Of a stretch of DNA of 64,000 bases, positions 1-8,982 are shown piece by piece. How positions within the stretch are numbered: position 1 is the first letter of the stretch; each line of letters begins with the position of its first letter. The translations under genes were made by a program, and so were the position numbers. Under the pieces are notes generated by a model. That model made no database searches. It was not told the origin of the DNA and saw only the letters and a program-made list of their open reading frames with translations. The stretch comes from Streptomyces sp. NRRL WC-3605 (lineage in GTDB: Bacteria > Actinomycetota > Actinomycetes > Streptomycetales > Streptomycetaceae): the NCBI RefSeq assembly GCF_001509795.1, contig NZ_LLZN01000056.1:161103-225102 (forward strand), in the 5' to 3' direction.

Positions 1-1427
1 ATGTCGGCCGGGTCCATGGACAGGGCCGCGCCCACGTCCCGGATCGCGTGCCGCACCCGGTAGGTCTCCGGCATCGAGACGGTCGCCACCCGCTCGCTCC
101 CGAACCGGTCGATGATCGCGCGGTAGACCTCCAGCCGCCGTGCGGACTCCACGTCGATGTCGATGTCCGGCAGCACCAGCCGCCGCTTGGACAGGAAGCG
201 CTCCATCAGCAGCCCGTGCTCGACGGGGTCGGCGTGCGCGATGCCCAGCAGGTGGTTGACGAGCGAGCCCGCGCCGGACCCCCGGGCGGCGACCCGGATC
301 CCCATGGCCCGTACGTCGTCGACGACCTGGGCCACCGTCAGGAAGTAGGAGGCGAACCCGTGGTGGGCGATGATGTCCAGCTCGTGGTGCATCCGCTCCC
401 AGTACGCACGCCGCCCGTCGTAGCCGCGCCGCACCATCGCGGCCACCGCCCGGGAGGCGAGCGCCCGCTGGGCGGAGCGCCGGCCGGCGCCGACGAGATA
501 CGGCTCGGGGAAGTGGACGGTGCCGATGCCGAGGTCGTCCTCGGGGTCGACGCGGCACTCGTCGGCGGTCGCCGCGGTCTGCTCCAGCAGCCGGCGCGCG
601 GCGCCGGGACGGAAGCCCGCCGCCTCCACGACCCGTTCGGCGACCCGCTCCATCTCCTCGGGGCCCTTGAGCCAGGCCTGACCGGAGTCCCGTTCCCCGA
701 GGGCGTCGACGGGCATGAGCCGGCGCGCGGCGTCCAGCACGTCGGCGACCGGCCCGAGGCCGGGGTCCGCGTACCGCACGGCGTTGCTCAGCACGGGCCG
801 GACCCGCTGCTCGGCGGCGAAGCCCACCGTCCGGGCGGCGAGCCGCAGCGACCCCGGCCCGGTGCCCTGGCGCCCGTGCCACACGGCCTCCAGCCGCAGG
901 GCGTCGCCGTAGGCCTCCCGCCAGGGCTCGAGCAGCCGGGCCGCCCGGTCGGGGCGGCCGGCGGCGAGCGCGCGGGCCACGTCGGACGCGGGTCCGAGCA
1001 GGACGGTCAGCCCGTCGCCGTGGTTGTCCGCCCGGGACAGCAGGGGCGGGCCGTCGCCGCGGTGGGCGGCGGAGACCAGCCGGCACAGGTCGGCCCAGCC
1101 GCGTGCCCCGTCCCGGGCGAGGAAGGTGACCCGCTGCGCGGGCTCGTCGACGAACGCGCCGCCGCGCACCGGGGTCCGCCGGCGCCCCGGGGCCTCCCCG
1201 CGCGGCGCGGACTCCTCCACCGCCAGCTCCACGCCGTACAGCGGGCGCACCCCGGCCGCGGCGCAGGCCTTGGTGAAGCGGACGGCGCCGGAGAGCGAGT
1301 CCCGGTCGGTGAGGGCCAGGGCGTCCATGCCCCGCTCGGCGGCCCGCTCGGCCAGCCGCTCCGGATGGGAGGCGCCGTGCCGCAGGGAGAACCCCGAGAC
1401 GGTGCGCAGATGCGTGAAGCCCGACAC
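1..1427 (-). CDS. dnaE2: DNA polymerase III alpha subunit, DnaE2/ImuC type (5' part only)
   Basis: About 475 N-terminal codons are visible; the gene runs off the window start. The GTG start at 1427 follows an AAGGAGG ribosome site by 5 nt. The N-terminus is a PHP domain (about residues 1-200) with PHP-like segments such as ALTDRDSLSGAVRF. The catalytic core of C-family polymerases begins near residue 430 and shows the metal-binding aspartates in LPDIDIDVESARR. By family it extends DNA, probably in damage-induced mutagenic repair, because Streptomyces carries a separate essential DnaE1; that assignment is inference. Oddity: the PHP metal ligands are degenerate (LRTVSGFS where the family has HxHSxFS, TDRD where it has TDHD), so PHP exonuclease activity is unlikely. 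Full-length family members are about 1,100-1,200 residues. Confidence 0.85.
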   Translation of the reverse strand, partial: MSGFTHLRTVSGFSLRHGASHPERLAERAAERGMDALALTDRDSLSGAVRFTKACAAAGVRPLYGVELAVEESAPRGEAPGRRRTPVRGGAFVDEPAQRVTFLARDGARGWADLCRLVSAAHRGDGPPLLSRADNHGDGLTVLLGPASDVARALAAGRPDRAARLLEPWREAYGDALRLEAVWHGRQGTGPGSLRLAARTVGFAAEQRVRPVLSNAVRYADPGLGPVADVLDAARRLMPVDALGERDSGQAWLKGPEEMERVAERVVEAAGFRPGAARRLLEQTAATADECRVDPEDDLGIGTVHFPEPYLVGAGRRSAQRALASRAVAAMVRRGYDGRRAYWERMHHELDIIAHHGFASYFLTVAQVVDDVRAMGIRVAARGSGAGSLVNHLLGIAHADPVEHGLLMERFLSKRRLVLPDIDIDVESARRLEVYRAIIDRFGSERVATVSMPETYRVRHAIRDVGAALSMDPAD

Positions 1428-1583
1428 ACGCACCTCCTTGGCGGGCCCGAGATCGACCCTCGAACATCAGTTCCCTACTCCCTCACCATAGACCATCTCC
1501 GCCCCCTTTATCGAACACTCGTACGACACTCATCCGGTCCTTCCCCACCTGCGCGGACGCCGCCCTCGACGGAGCGTGGAGGC

Positions 1584-2621
1584 ATGACGCAGCCCACCCC
1601 CTTCCTCGCCGAGGTGAAGGAGGCCGTCACCCCCCGGGCCACCCTGCTCGTGGCCGGCGTGCTCGCCCTCAGCCTGCTCTTCATCACGTCCTACGTCGGC
1701 GCGCTCCACGACCCGAAGCCCAAGGACGTCCCCGTCGGTGTCGTGGCGCCCCCGGCGGTCGCCGCGCAGGCGGTGGACCGGCTGGCCGGGCTGCCCGACA
1801 GCCCCCTGGACCCCCGCGCGCTCCCCGACGCGAAGACCGCCCGCGCCCAGATCCTGAACCGCGACATCGACGGCGCCCTGGTGATCGACCCGGCCGGCAC
1901 CCGGGACACCCTCCTGGTCGCCAGCGGCGGCGGGAAGGTCCTGGCCCTCACTCTGCAGACGCTCTTCGCCGGCCTGGAGCGGACACAGCACCGCACCCTG
2001 CGCACCGTCGACGTGATCCCGGCCGACCCGCAGGACGCCAACGGACTCACGTCCTTCTACCTGGTCGTGGGCTGGTGCGTGGGCGGCTATCTGTGCGCGT
2101 CGATCATGACGATCAGCTCCGGCGCCCGCCGCCCCACCCCGCGACGCACCCTGATCCGCCTCCTCGCGATGGCCGTCGCCGCCGCCGTCGCGGGACTCGG
2201 CGGCGCCCTGATCGTCGGGCCGATCCTGGGCGCGCTCCCGGGCAGCCTCCCCGCCCTGTGGGGCCTGGGCACCCTGACCGTCTTCGCGGTCGGCGCGGCC
2301 ACCCTCGCCTTCCAGTCCCTCATCGGCCTGGCCGGCATCGGTCTGGCCATCCTGATCGTGGTGATCCTGGGCAACCCGAGCGCGGGCGGCGCCCTGCCGC
2401 CTCCGCTGCTCCCGCCGTTCTGGAAGGACATCGGCCCCGCCCTGCCCCCGGGCGCGGGCACCTGGGCGGCCCGTTCGATCGCCTACTTCCGGGGCAACGA
2501 CTCCGCGGGCTCCCTGCTGGTCATGTCGGCGTGGGCGGTCGGCGGCGTGGCCGTCGCCCTGCTGGCGGCGACCCTGCGGGGCCGGGACCGGGACCGGCCG
2601 GAGTCCGCCGCCACCCCGTGA
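1584..2621 (+). CDS. DUF3533/YhgE-Pip-like membrane protein
   Basis: 345 residues. One membrane helix near residues 17-37 (LLVAGVLALSLLFITSYVGA) is followed by an extracytoplasmic domain to about residue 165. Four or five more helices follow (about 170-335), ending in a short Arg/Asp-rich tail. This one-plus-several helix plan, with a soluble domain carrying DIDGALVIDP-like strands, is that of ABC-2-related DUF3533/YhgE-Pip permeases. No ATPase is adjacent. Substrate and function are unknown; relatives have been linked to export or phage-receptor roles. The ATG at 1584 is chosen because it begins the conserved hydrophobic N-terminus; GGAGG lies almost against it and a GGAG further upstream is better spaced. 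It is transcribed away from dnaE2 and converges on the protease gene, with a shared terminator. Confidence 0.7.
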   Translation: MTQPTPFLAEVKEAVTPRATLLVAGVLALSLLFITSYVGALHDPKPKDVPVGVVAPPAVAAQAVDRLAGLPDSPLDPRALPDAKTARAQILNRDIDGALVIDPAGTRDTLLVASGGGKVLALTLQTLFAGLERTQHRTLRTVDVIPADPQDANGLTSFYLVVGWCVGGYLCASIMTISSGARRPTPRRTLIRLLAMAVAAAVAGLGGALIVGPILGALPGSLPALWGLGTLTVFAVGAATLAFQSLIGLAGIGLAILIVVILGNPSAGGALPPPLLPPFWKDIGPALPPGAGTWAARSIAYFRGNDSAGSLLVMSAWAVGGVAVALLAATLRGRDRDRPESAATP

Positions 2622-2632
2622 GGGGACGGCGA

Positions 2633-2667
2633 AGAGCCCCGCCCCCCGACAGCGGGGGCGGGGCTCT
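2633..2667. terminator. Bidirectional intrinsic terminator
   Basis: Perfect 14-bp stem (AGAGCCCCGCCCCC with its complement at 2654-2667) and a 7-nt loop, between the convergent membrane-protein gene and the protease gene. There is no long U-tract, as is usual in Streptomyces. Confidence 0.8.
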
Positions 2668-2679
2668 CGTGGAGAGGTG

Positions 2680-3762
2680 TCAGCCGATCTCGGTACCCGT
2701 GGCGGACAGTGCCTCGGTCACCGGCTGGAAGAAGGTCTCGCCGCCGGAGGTGCAGTCACCACTGCCACCGGAGGTGAGGCCGACCGCCTTGTCGCCGGAG
2801 AACAGCGAGCCGCCGCTGTCGCCGGGCTCGGCGCAGACGTCGGTCTGGATCAGCCCGTTGACGATGTCGCCGTTGCCGTAGTTCACGGTGGCGTCCAGGC
2901 CGGTCACCTTGCCCTCGTGCACCTGGGTGGTGGAACCGCTCCGGGTGACCGCCATGCCCACGGTGGCCTCGGCGGCACCGCTGATGGCCTGCGAGGAACC
3001 GTTGTACAGGTTCACCTCGCTCGGGTGGTCGACGTCGGCCGTGTACTTGACCAGGCCGTAGTCGTTGTCCGGGAAGCTCGAGTCCGCGTTGGTGCCGATC
3101 TCCTGGCCGCTGGAGTCGGACCAGGTCGAGATGGACTCGGTGCAGTGCCCGGCCGTCAGGAAGAACGGCTCGCCGCCCTTGACGACGTTGAAGCCGAGCG
3201 AGCACCGCCCGCCGCCGCCGGTGATCGCGTCACCGCCCGCGAGGAAGGGCTTGAACTCCCCCTTCGAGCGCTTCAGTTCGACCGTGGCGCCCAGCTTGTC
3301 CGCCACCTTGGTGAGCTGGGCCCACTCGGCCTTGGAGACCGTGCGGTCGGCGGTGACCACGACCTTGTTGGCGGTCGGGTCCGTCACCCAGGCGGTGCCC
3401 GGGATGGTGGCGTCCTTCTGCAGCGTGGTGCGGGCGCTTCTGAGCTCGGCGAGCGAGTTCTGGACGACCCGCGCCTCGGCGCCGGCCGCCTCGACGGTGC
3501 CGGCGACGGCCTCGTCGAGGACGTTCACCACGAGGCTCTTGGCCTGGGCGTCGTAGTAGGTGCCCGCGGCGTCGGCGCCGAGGTCCTTCACGAGGGTCGA
3601 GGCGAGCTTTCCGGCCGCGCCGGCCGACAGGGGCTTCGGCGCGGACGCCTCCGGCGTCTCACTCGCGTTCGCAGACTGCAAGGTCACTCCGGCGGCGACC
3701 AGTGCGGCGATGCCCGCACCTGCCACGGCGACACGGCGCCTGGGTATGCGTCGGTGCTTCAA
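2680..3762 (-). CDS. Secreted streptogrisin-like serine protease precursor (S1 family)
   Basis: 360 residues, pre-pro-protease. The start is TTG at 3762, 7 nt after AGGAGG; an upstream extension lacks a ribosome site and a signal-peptide shape. Residues 1-33 are a signal peptide (Arg-rich n-region, [12 protein letters not shown] core, ANA cleavage). A propeptide of the alpha-lytic/streptogrisin type follows to about residue 174. The mature domain (about 186 residues) begins near [19 protein letters not shown]. The triad is complete: His206 (TAGHC), Asp234 (NDYGLV), Ser316 (GDSGGS). Predicted role is extracellular digestion of protein, probably chymotrypsin-like; specificity is inference. It is a close paralogue of the next gene, in the same orientation. 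Confidence 0.93.
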   Translation of the reverse strand: MKHRRIPRRRVAVAGAGIAALVAAGVTLQSANASETPEASAPKPLSAGAAGKLASTLVKDLGADAAGTYYDAQAKSLVVNVLDEAVAGTVEAAGAEARVVQNSLAELRSARTTLQKDATIPGTAWVTDPTANKVVVTADRTVSKAEWAQLTKVADKLGATVELKRSKGEFKPFLAGGDAITGGGGRCSLGFNVVKGGEPFFLTAGHCTESISTWSDSSGQEIGTNADSSFPDNDYGLVKYTADVDHPSEVNLYNGSSQAISGAAEATVGMAVTRSGSTTQVHEGKVTGLDATVNYGNGDIVNGLIQTDVCAEPGDSGGSLFSGDKAVGLTSGGSGDCTSGGETFFQPVTEALSATGTEIG

Positions 3763-4165
3763 CTCACGTCCTCCTGTGGGGGGTCGGCCCGGGAGGTTGT
3801 GGGGACCTCGTCGGACCGGAAGGCGTACGGCCACGGGGGCGACTCACAACAAAAGCCACACCCGCGCCGGTTGAACACGCCTCACTATTCCTATGTTCGA
3901 CAGGAGGACACAAGGTCGACTTCAGGACGGGCACAGAACACACGCACACACCCCCCAACTCTTGACCATGCACAGTCACGCCTGCCGCCTTCGCTCAGCA
4001 AACACCGCGAGCGAGCGGGGCATCAGCAGCGGGTGAGGTCTACTCCTGTCCTGAAATCGCCCCTCGGCCTCAGGGGCACAACGACGAGCCCCCCGCACGC
4101 GATCGCGTGCGGGGGGCTCGGCCCGATGCCGGGCGGACCTCACATGTGCCGTGCCGGCACGACGG
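3763..4165. other. Intergenic region upstream of the first protease
   Basis: 403 nt between two same-strand protease genes. It holds the terminator of the upstream protease gene (4086-4119) and must hold the promoter of the TTG-started protease. I could not define a convincing -35/-10 pair and see no credible gene. Confidence 0.6.
4086..4119. terminator. Intrinsic terminator of the sprB-like gene
   Basis: Perfect 34-nt palindrome, two 17-nt arms starting GAGCCCCCCGCACGCGA, 46 nt downstream of the stop codon at 4166. The perfect symmetry means it could act in both directions. Confidence 0.8.
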
Positions 4166-5071
4166 TCAGTAGACGCTGACGCCGTAGGCGGACAGGGCCT
4201 CGGTGACCGGCTGGAAGAAGGTCGTGCCACCGGAGGAGCAGTTGCCGCTGCCGCCGGAGGTCAGACCGTACGCCGTGCCGTTGCTGCCGTAGAGCGAACC
4301 GCCGGAGTCGCCGGGCTCGGCGCAGACCGTGGTCTGGATCAGGCCGGAGACGATGTCGCCGCCGCCGTAGTTGACGGTCGCGTTGAGGGCGGTGACCCGG
4401 CCGCTGTGCGTACCGGTGGTCGAGCCGTCCCGGATGACGGTCGTGCCCACGCTCGGCGTGGCGGCGCGGGTGATGTCCACGCCGTTGGCGGTGCCGGGCC
4501 GGCTGACGGAGCCCGAGTAGCGCACGATGCCGTAGTCGTTGCCCGGGAAGCTGGAACCGGCGGTCGAGCCGATGACCGAGGTGCGCCCGGAGTTGGAGTA
4601 CCAGGTTCCCGCGCCGTCGGTGCAGTGGCCGGCGGTCAGGAAGTACTGGTTGCCGCTGCTGTCCTGGACGTTGAAGCCGAGCGAACAGCGCCAGCTGCTC
4701 GCATAGATGGCGTCACCGCCCTGGATGAACTTCTGGAACTTGCCGGGGGTGCGCTTGATCATGAGCGCGTCGGCGTTCGACCCGGCCTGCTCCTTGATCT
4801 TCGCTATCTCCGCCTGGGAGACCGTGCTGTCGACGGTCACCGTGACGCGGTTGGTCTTGCTGTCGACGGCCCAGGCGGTGCCCGGGACGTCGGCCTTCAG
4901 CACGGAGCCGCTGACGCTCTTGAGCTGGGACGCGCTGAAGGTGGTGGGGGTTTCCGCGGCGGTCGCGTTGGGGATCGCGAACGCCGCCGCGGCGACGAGT
5001 CCGGAGGACACGGCGATCAGCCGGGTCCGTCTGGTGATGCCGCTGCGGGGAGTGGTGCGCTTGATCCTCAC
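4166..5071 (-). CDS. Secreted streptogrisin B-like serine protease precursor
   Basis: 301 residues, the usual size of the streptogrisin B precursor (about 299). GTG start at 5071 after GGAGGG with 9 nt spacing. Signal peptide to about residue 38 (two Arg-rich stretches, [15 protein letters not shown] core, ATAA cleavage). The propeptide ends near KFQKFIQ, and the mature enzyme begins near residue 116 with [18 protein letters not shown], strongly like streptogrisin B. Triad: His149 (TAGHC), Asp179 (NDYGIV), Ser256 (GDSGGS). Paired cysteines flank His149 (RCS, GHC) and Ser256, as in the family. Predicted role: extracellular protein degradation, autoactivated by propeptide cleavage. It has its own terminator, so the two proteases are probably separate transcription units. 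Confidence 0.95.
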   Translation of the reverse strand: MRIKRTTPRSGITRRTRLIAVSSGLVAAAAFAIPNATAAETPTTFSASQLKSVSGSVLKADVPGTAWAVDSKTNRVTVTVDSTVSQAEIAKIKEQAGSNADALMIKRTPGKFQKFIQGGDAIYASSWRCSLGFNVQDSSGNQYFLTAGHCTDGAGTWYSNSGRTSVIGSTAGSSFPGNDYGIVRYSGSVSRPGTANGVDITRAATPSVGTTVIRDGSTTGTHSGRVTALNATVNYGGGDIVSGLIQTTVCAEPGDSGGSLYGSNGTAYGLTSGGSGNCSSGGTTFFQPVTEALSAYGVSVY

Positions 5072-5647
5072 GTTTCGTTCCCTCCAAGGGAAGTCGGGGG
5101 CCCGCGTGGGGTCGGGGCCGGTGAGGCGCAGTCAGCGAGCCGGTCGTCCGGGTTCCGAACATGCCGTGCCCCTGACAAGCGCTGAGGGGAGTATTCGGCC
5201 GAACGACCGGTCGGCACAAGGGTGCCTTTCGGCCGTCAACATTTGAACGATGTGTGCGTGTTGGCCGAGGCTGTCCGCATCGGCGCCGGTCAGGGCAGGT
5301 TGCGCGCCTCGCGCCCCCGCCGGCCCGAAAGGGGGCGGAGAGGCGCCCGGCACCCGCACAAGAGGTGAGTGGGCCATGGTCGCGGCGGGACACCAGTCGG
5401 CACGCGGCACCCACTCTGACACCCGGCGTACACGCCCCCGGGACTCCACACGCCACGCGCCCCGACGCGCACCGACCCGCCGGGCCCCGCTCCCACGCAC
5501 GCCTCCACCGTCCACCGAGTGGCCGGAATTTACCCCTCCGGATGCCGCCCCCGCCCTCCCCCGATCCGGGCGGGGCGAACGGCGCTGGGTGCCCCTGCGG
5601 GCTGTCCCGTAATCCGCAGTGGATCAGCGCGGATTACGGGGCAGCCC
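5072..5647. other. Intergenic region between protease and DUF5685 genes
   Basis: 576 nt without a credible gene. It contains the sprB-like promoter region (near 5072-5250) and, at the far end, the terminator of the DUF5685 gene (5602-5644). Open frames across it have no ribosome site and are Arg/Pro-rich artefacts of GC content. Confidence 0.6.
5602..5644 (-). terminator. Intrinsic terminator of the DUF5685 gene
   Basis: 16-bp inverted repeat (left arm CTGTCCCGTAATCCGC at 5602-5617; right arm 5629-5644, 15 of 16 paired), starting 4 nt beyond the stop codon at 5648. Confidence 0.75.
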
Positions 5648-6877
5648 TCAGCAACCGTCGCACGGGCAGCAGCAGTCGCAGCCGTCGCAGTCGCAGTCGC
5701 GGCAGCAGCCCTCGCGCTTCTTCCGGGACCAGGGACCCTCGTACTCCTCCGCGCAGCACAGCTTGCAGGTGCAGCACAGCAGCCAGAACATGCCGCAGCC
5801 GGCCCAGAATCCGCGCCGCCCCTTCGGGGGCTGCGGTGCCGGACCGCCGCCGAAGCCGCCGAAGCCGCCCCCACCCCCACCCGGCGCTCCCCCGCCCCCG
5901 GCGTACGGGGTGCCCCCGGCGTACGGATTTCCGCCACCGGCGTACGGGTTCTGCTGCGCGCCGTGTGGTCCATGCTGCGGCGGCTGCCCGTAGGGGCCCG
6001 GCTGATGGGAGGCGCAGACCGGCGTCGTGCCGAACGCCCGGTCCACGGAACGCCTCAGTTCGTGCACGAGGAGCAGATGCGCGAGTCCGGGCTCGGTGAA
6101 CTCCACCTCGCGCAGCGCCAGCCGTACGCCGTGCACGGCGTCGTCGGCGAGCCGCCGCGCCTCCGCGAGCGAGGTCCCGGTCGCGGTCAGCGGGTTCCAC
6201 GCGCCGGCCTCGGCGTCGGCGGCCAGGTCCTCCACCGCGTCCAGGAGGTGCGCCAGCCGCCCGAAGAGCCGCCCCGCCTCGGCCAGCGGCCCGGCGTTGC
6301 CCGGCCGCCCGGCGAGGACGGCGGTGTGCGCGAAGGCGGCGGCGGTCGCGGTCTCCGTCGGCTCGGTGACGGTGAGGATCGGCGTGCCGGGTCCGGCGAG
6401 CGTCTCGATGCCGAGCTGCCGGTCGACGGCGTCGACGAGGACGGCCGTGTCGAAGCCGACGGCGGAGCCGGAGCGCAGACCTGCCGCACCCCAGCCCGCG
6501 GCCACCCGCCGCGCGGCGAGCGCCACCGGCCTGCGGGCCAGCAGCCCGTCCCCGTCGGCCACATGGTCGCGCACCTTGGCCGAGGCGAGCACCAGTGAGA
6601 CGGCGGCGGCGAGCCGGGCACCCTCACCCTGAGCGACGGACGCCGTGCGCATGCCGCGCAGCGGACACGGCCCCGCCGTACGCCGCAGCGCGTCGGCCCG
6701 GTCCGACTGAGCCTCCGTCAGGACGGATATCAGCAGCCCGTCGTAGTTGGTGACCACCCGCGCCAGCTGCCCGTGGTCCCCGCGCAGCGCGAGGCACAGA
6801 CCGCACAGATGCGCCATCCATTCACTGGTGAACCGCTCTCCGAGCCGATGACGGCAGGGCCTGACCATTCCGAACAT
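5648..6877 (-). CDS. DUF5685 family protein with Cys-rich C-terminal tail
   Basis: 409 residues; ATG start after GGGGAG. Residues 1-300 match the DUF5685 pattern as I know it: the N-terminal RPCRHRLG segment, a CGLC motif with the following LALRGDHG, a NYDGLLISVL stretch and CPLRGM. The fold is mostly helical and of unknown function. From about 305 there is a Gly/Pro/Tyr linker with repeated NPYAGGG-like units and a Gly run. The last roughly 56 residues contain 16 cysteines (WLLCCTCKLCC, then EGCCRDCDCDGCDCCCPCDGC-type spacing) and a short hydrophobic segment. The tail looks suited to metal binding or membrane-surface disulfide/lipid attachment, but this is inference. It is monocistronic, with its own terminator. 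Confidence 0.75.
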   Translation of the reverse strand: MFGMVRPCRHRLGERFTSEWMAHLCGLCLALRGDHGQLARVVTNYDGLLISVLTEAQSDRADALRRTAGPCPLRGMRTASVAQGEGARLAAAVSLVLASAKVRDHVADGDGLLARRPVALAARRVAAGWGAAGLRSGSAVGFDTAVLVDAVDRQLGIETLAGPGTPILTVTEPTETATAAAFAHTAVLAGRPGNAGPLAEAGRLFGRLAHLLDAVEDLAADAEAGAWNPLTATGTSLAEARRLADDAVHGVRLALREVEFTEPGLAHLLLVHELRRSVDRAFGTTPVCASHQPGPYGQPPQHGPHGAQQNPYAGGGNPYAGGTPYAGGGGAPGGGGGGFGGFGGGPAPQPPKGRRGFWAGCGMFWLLCCTCKLCCAEEYEGPWSRKKREGCCRDCDCDGCDCCCPCDGC

Positions 6878-7192
6878 GACGCTCCCCCCGAGGTTGTTCC
6901 GCTGTGCCGAGCTGCCGCATCGTACCGGCCGCCGTGCCTTTCCCCCCGGGCGCGTCGTTCACCCGGACGCACCCCTCGTCACCCGGACGCCGCGAAGAAT
7001 CATATTTCACTCACAGTCAGCAGCCGTTTGTGGCACGCCCCTTGGGGGACACGGACTCTCGACGGATTCGCTGTGCACCAGTACCGTCACAAACCCCCCG
7101 CGCGGCGTCTATCCACTTGGCGCGACGTCCGCATCATGGATGACCATAGGGATGCGGAATGGAAAGAAAGACCGCTGTGAGAGGAGGCGTCC
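6878..7192. other. Divergent promoter region, DUF5685 / sepF-like
   Basis: 315 nt between divergently transcribed genes. It must hold both promoters; no clear consensus hexamers were found. The sepF-like gene has a strong GAGGAGG site 6 nt before its ATG. Confidence 0.5.
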
Positions 7193-7630
7193 ATGGGATC
7201 GGTGCGCAAGGCGAGTGCCTGGCTGGGCCTCGTTGACGACAACGATGACGAGCGTTACTACGACGACGACTACTCCGAAGGGACCGAAACCGGGGATGCC
7301 TGGGTCACCGACCCGCGGGTCAAGGTGGCCACGGACGTCGCCGAGGAGAAGGGCCGCCGTATCGGCACGGTCACCCCGGACAGCTTCCGGGACGCCCGCG
7401 CCATCGGCGAGCTGTTCCGGGAGGGCGTCCCGGTCATCATGAACCTCACGGCGATGGAGCCCGCCGACGCCAAGCGTGTCGTCGACTTCGCGGCGGGACT
7501 CATCTTCGGGCTGCGCGGTTCGATCGACCGCGTGTCCAACCGGGTGTTCCTGCTGTCCCCCGCCGACACCGAGATCGTCAGCGGCGAGCCGGCGGCGCAC
7601 CGCGCGGACGGCTTCTACAACCAGAGCTGA
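7193..7630 (+). CDS. SepF-like cell-division protein
   Basis: 145 residues. ATG preceded by GAGGAGG. The N-terminus [16 protein letters not shown] resembles the amphipathic membrane-targeting helix of SepF. It is followed by an acidic Asp/Tyr/Glu-rich linker (about 16-35) and a SepF core (about 55-140) with RPFRDA-like [33 protein letters not shown] and [18 protein letters not shown]. By family it binds the FtsZ C-terminus and membranes. Streptomyces has a canonical SepF in the dcw cluster and additional SepF-like proteins that affect hyphal growth; this gene stands alone, so it is most likely one of the latter. A hairpin follows the stop. Confidence 0.88.
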   Translation: MGSVRKASAWLGLVDDNDDERYYDDDYSEGTETGDAWVTDPRVKVATDVAEEKGRRIGTVTPDSFRDARAIGELFREGVPVIMNLTAMEPADAKRVVDFAAGLIFGLRGSIDRVSNRVFLLSPADTEIVSGEPAAHRADGFYNQS

Positions 7631-7655
7631 GGCAGGGCCGCTCGCCGGCCCTGCC
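7631..7655. terminator. Terminator between convergent genes
   Basis: 10-bp perfect stem (GGCAGGGCCG with its complement at 7646-7655) and a 5-nt loop, immediately after the sepF-like stop and 10 nt beyond the acyl-CoA dehydrogenase stop. Likely serves both genes. Confidence 0.7.
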
Positions 7656-7665
7656 CCTCACGGGT

Positions 7666-8856
7666 TCACCGGAAGGCGTCCAGCCCGGTGAGCGCCTTGC
7701 CCAGCACGAGCTGGTGCATCTCGACGGTGCCCTCGTAGGTGAGCACCGACTCGAGGTTGGTCGCGTGCCGCATGATCGGGTACTCGAGCGAGATCCCGTT
7801 GGCACCGAGGATCGTCCGGGACGTACGGCAGATGTCGATGGCCTCGCGGACGTTGTTGAGCTTGCCGAAGCTGACCTGCTCGGGACGCAGGCGGCCGGCG
7901 TCCATCCGCCGCCCGAGATGGTGGGCGAGCAGAATCCCCTTGTGCAGTTCGAGCGCCATGTCGGCGAGCTTGGCCTGGGTGAGCTGGAAGCCCCCGATCG
8001 GCCGGCCGAACTGCTCCCGCGTCTTCGCGTAGTCGACCGCGGCCTCGAAGCAGGACCGCGCCGCCCCCATGGCCCCCCACACGATCCCGTACCGGGCGTG
8101 CGAGAGACAGCTGAGCGGGCCCTTCAGCCCGACGACCTCCGGCAGCACGGCGTCGGCCGGCAGCCGTACGTCGTCCAGCACCAGCTCGCTGGTGACGGAG
8201 GCCCGCAGCGACAGCTTGTGCTTGATCTCCGGCGCGGAGAACCCGGCGCTGTCGGCCGGCACGACGAAGCCGCGGATGCCGTCGTCGGTCTGCGCCCACA
8301 CCACGGCGACCCCGGAGACGGAGCCGTTGGTGATCCACATCTTCCGGCCGCTGAGCACCCAGTCGGTGCCGTCCCTCTTGGCGTAGGTGCGCATGGACGC
8401 GGGGTCGGAGCCGTGGTCGGGCTCGGTCAGCCCGAAGCAGCCGATGACCTCGCCGGAGGCCATCCGGGGCAGCCAGGTCTGCTTCTGCTCCTCGCTGCCG
8501 AAGCGGTGGATGGCGTACATCGCGAGCGAGCCCTGCACGGAGACGAGGGACCGGATGCCGGAGTCGGCGGCCTCCAGCTCCAGGCAGGCCAGGCCGTACT
8601 GCACGGCGGAGGCGCCGGCGCAGCCGTAGCCGGTGAGAGACATCCCGAGGGCGCCGATCTCACCGAGCTCCCGGGCCAGCTCCCTGATCTGGGGCAGCTC
8701 GCCGTTCTCGTACCACTCGGCGACATGGGGCAGGACCCGGTCCGCCGCCCACTGCCGCACGGTGTCCCGGACCGCCAGGTCCTCGGGTTCGAGCAGGTCG
8801 TCGATGCCGAGGGGGTCGGCGGGGTCGAACGGGGGCAACTTCACGGACGCGGACAT
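7666..8856 (-). CDS. gcdH: Glutaryl-CoA dehydrogenase (acyl-CoA dehydrogenase family)
   Basis: 396 residues. ATG at 8856 follows GGAGGG by about 6 nt and starts the conserved region; an in-frame extension upstream has no ribosome site. All acyl-CoA dehydrogenase segments are present: FGLTEPDHGSDP (flavin/substrate binding), KMWITNG, REQFGRPIGGFQL and the C-terminal TYEGTVEMH, whose Glu is in the position of the catalytic base of glutaryl-CoA dehydrogenase. The N-terminus DPLGIDDLLEPEDLAVRDTVRQW is typical of GcdH rather than short-chain enzymes. Predicted reaction: FAD-dependent oxidation and decarboxylation of glutaryl-CoA to crotonyl-CoA in lysine/tryptophan catabolism, in the cytoplasm. 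The electron acceptor would be ETF, not encoded here. Confidence 0.88.
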   Translation of the reverse strand: MSASVKLPPFDPADPLGIDDLLEPEDLAVRDTVRQWAADRVLPHVAEWYENGELPQIRELARELGEIGALGMSLTGYGCAGASAVQYGLACLELEAADSGIRSLVSVQGSLAMYAIHRFGSEEQKQTWLPRMASGEVIGCFGLTEPDHGSDPASMRTYAKRDGTDWVLSGRKMWITNGSVSGVAVVWAQTDDGIRGFVVPADSAGFSAPEIKHKLSLRASVTSELVLDDVRLPADAVLPEVVGLKGPLSCLSHARYGIVWGAMGAARSCFEAAVDYAKTREQFGRPIGGFQLTQAKLADMALELHKGILLAHHLGRRMDAGRLRPEQVSFGKLNNVREAIDICRTSRTILGANGISLEYPIMRHATNLESVLTYEGTVEMHQLVLGKALTGLDAFR

Positions 8857-8959
8857 GGGACACCCTCCGGCAGCACGAAAACTAGCACCGCTCATCATCA
8901 TCGACTGGCCCGACGCTACGACGCGCTCCCCCGCACGTCCAGTGCGCACCCGCACCACG

Positions 8960-8981
8960 CGGGCCCCTCGGGCGGGGCCCG
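8960..8981 (-). terminator. Short hairpin at the 3' end of the MFS gene
   Basis: 8-bp stem CGGGCCCC/GGGGCCCG with a 6-nt loop, ending 1 nt beyond the stop codon at 8983. Weak candidate terminator. Confidence 0.45.
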
Positions 8982-8982
8982 G

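Noticed and set aside
48..1500. Plus-strand open frame covering the polymerase gene
   Set aside because: It is the antisense shadow of the minus-strand polymerase gene, whose protein shows clear family motifs; the shadow is Arg/Pro/Gly-rich without a domain.
5072..5600. Several overlapping open frames between the protease and DUF5685 genes
   Set aside because: Arg/Pro/Ala-rich on both strands, without ribosome sites, start consistency or domains.
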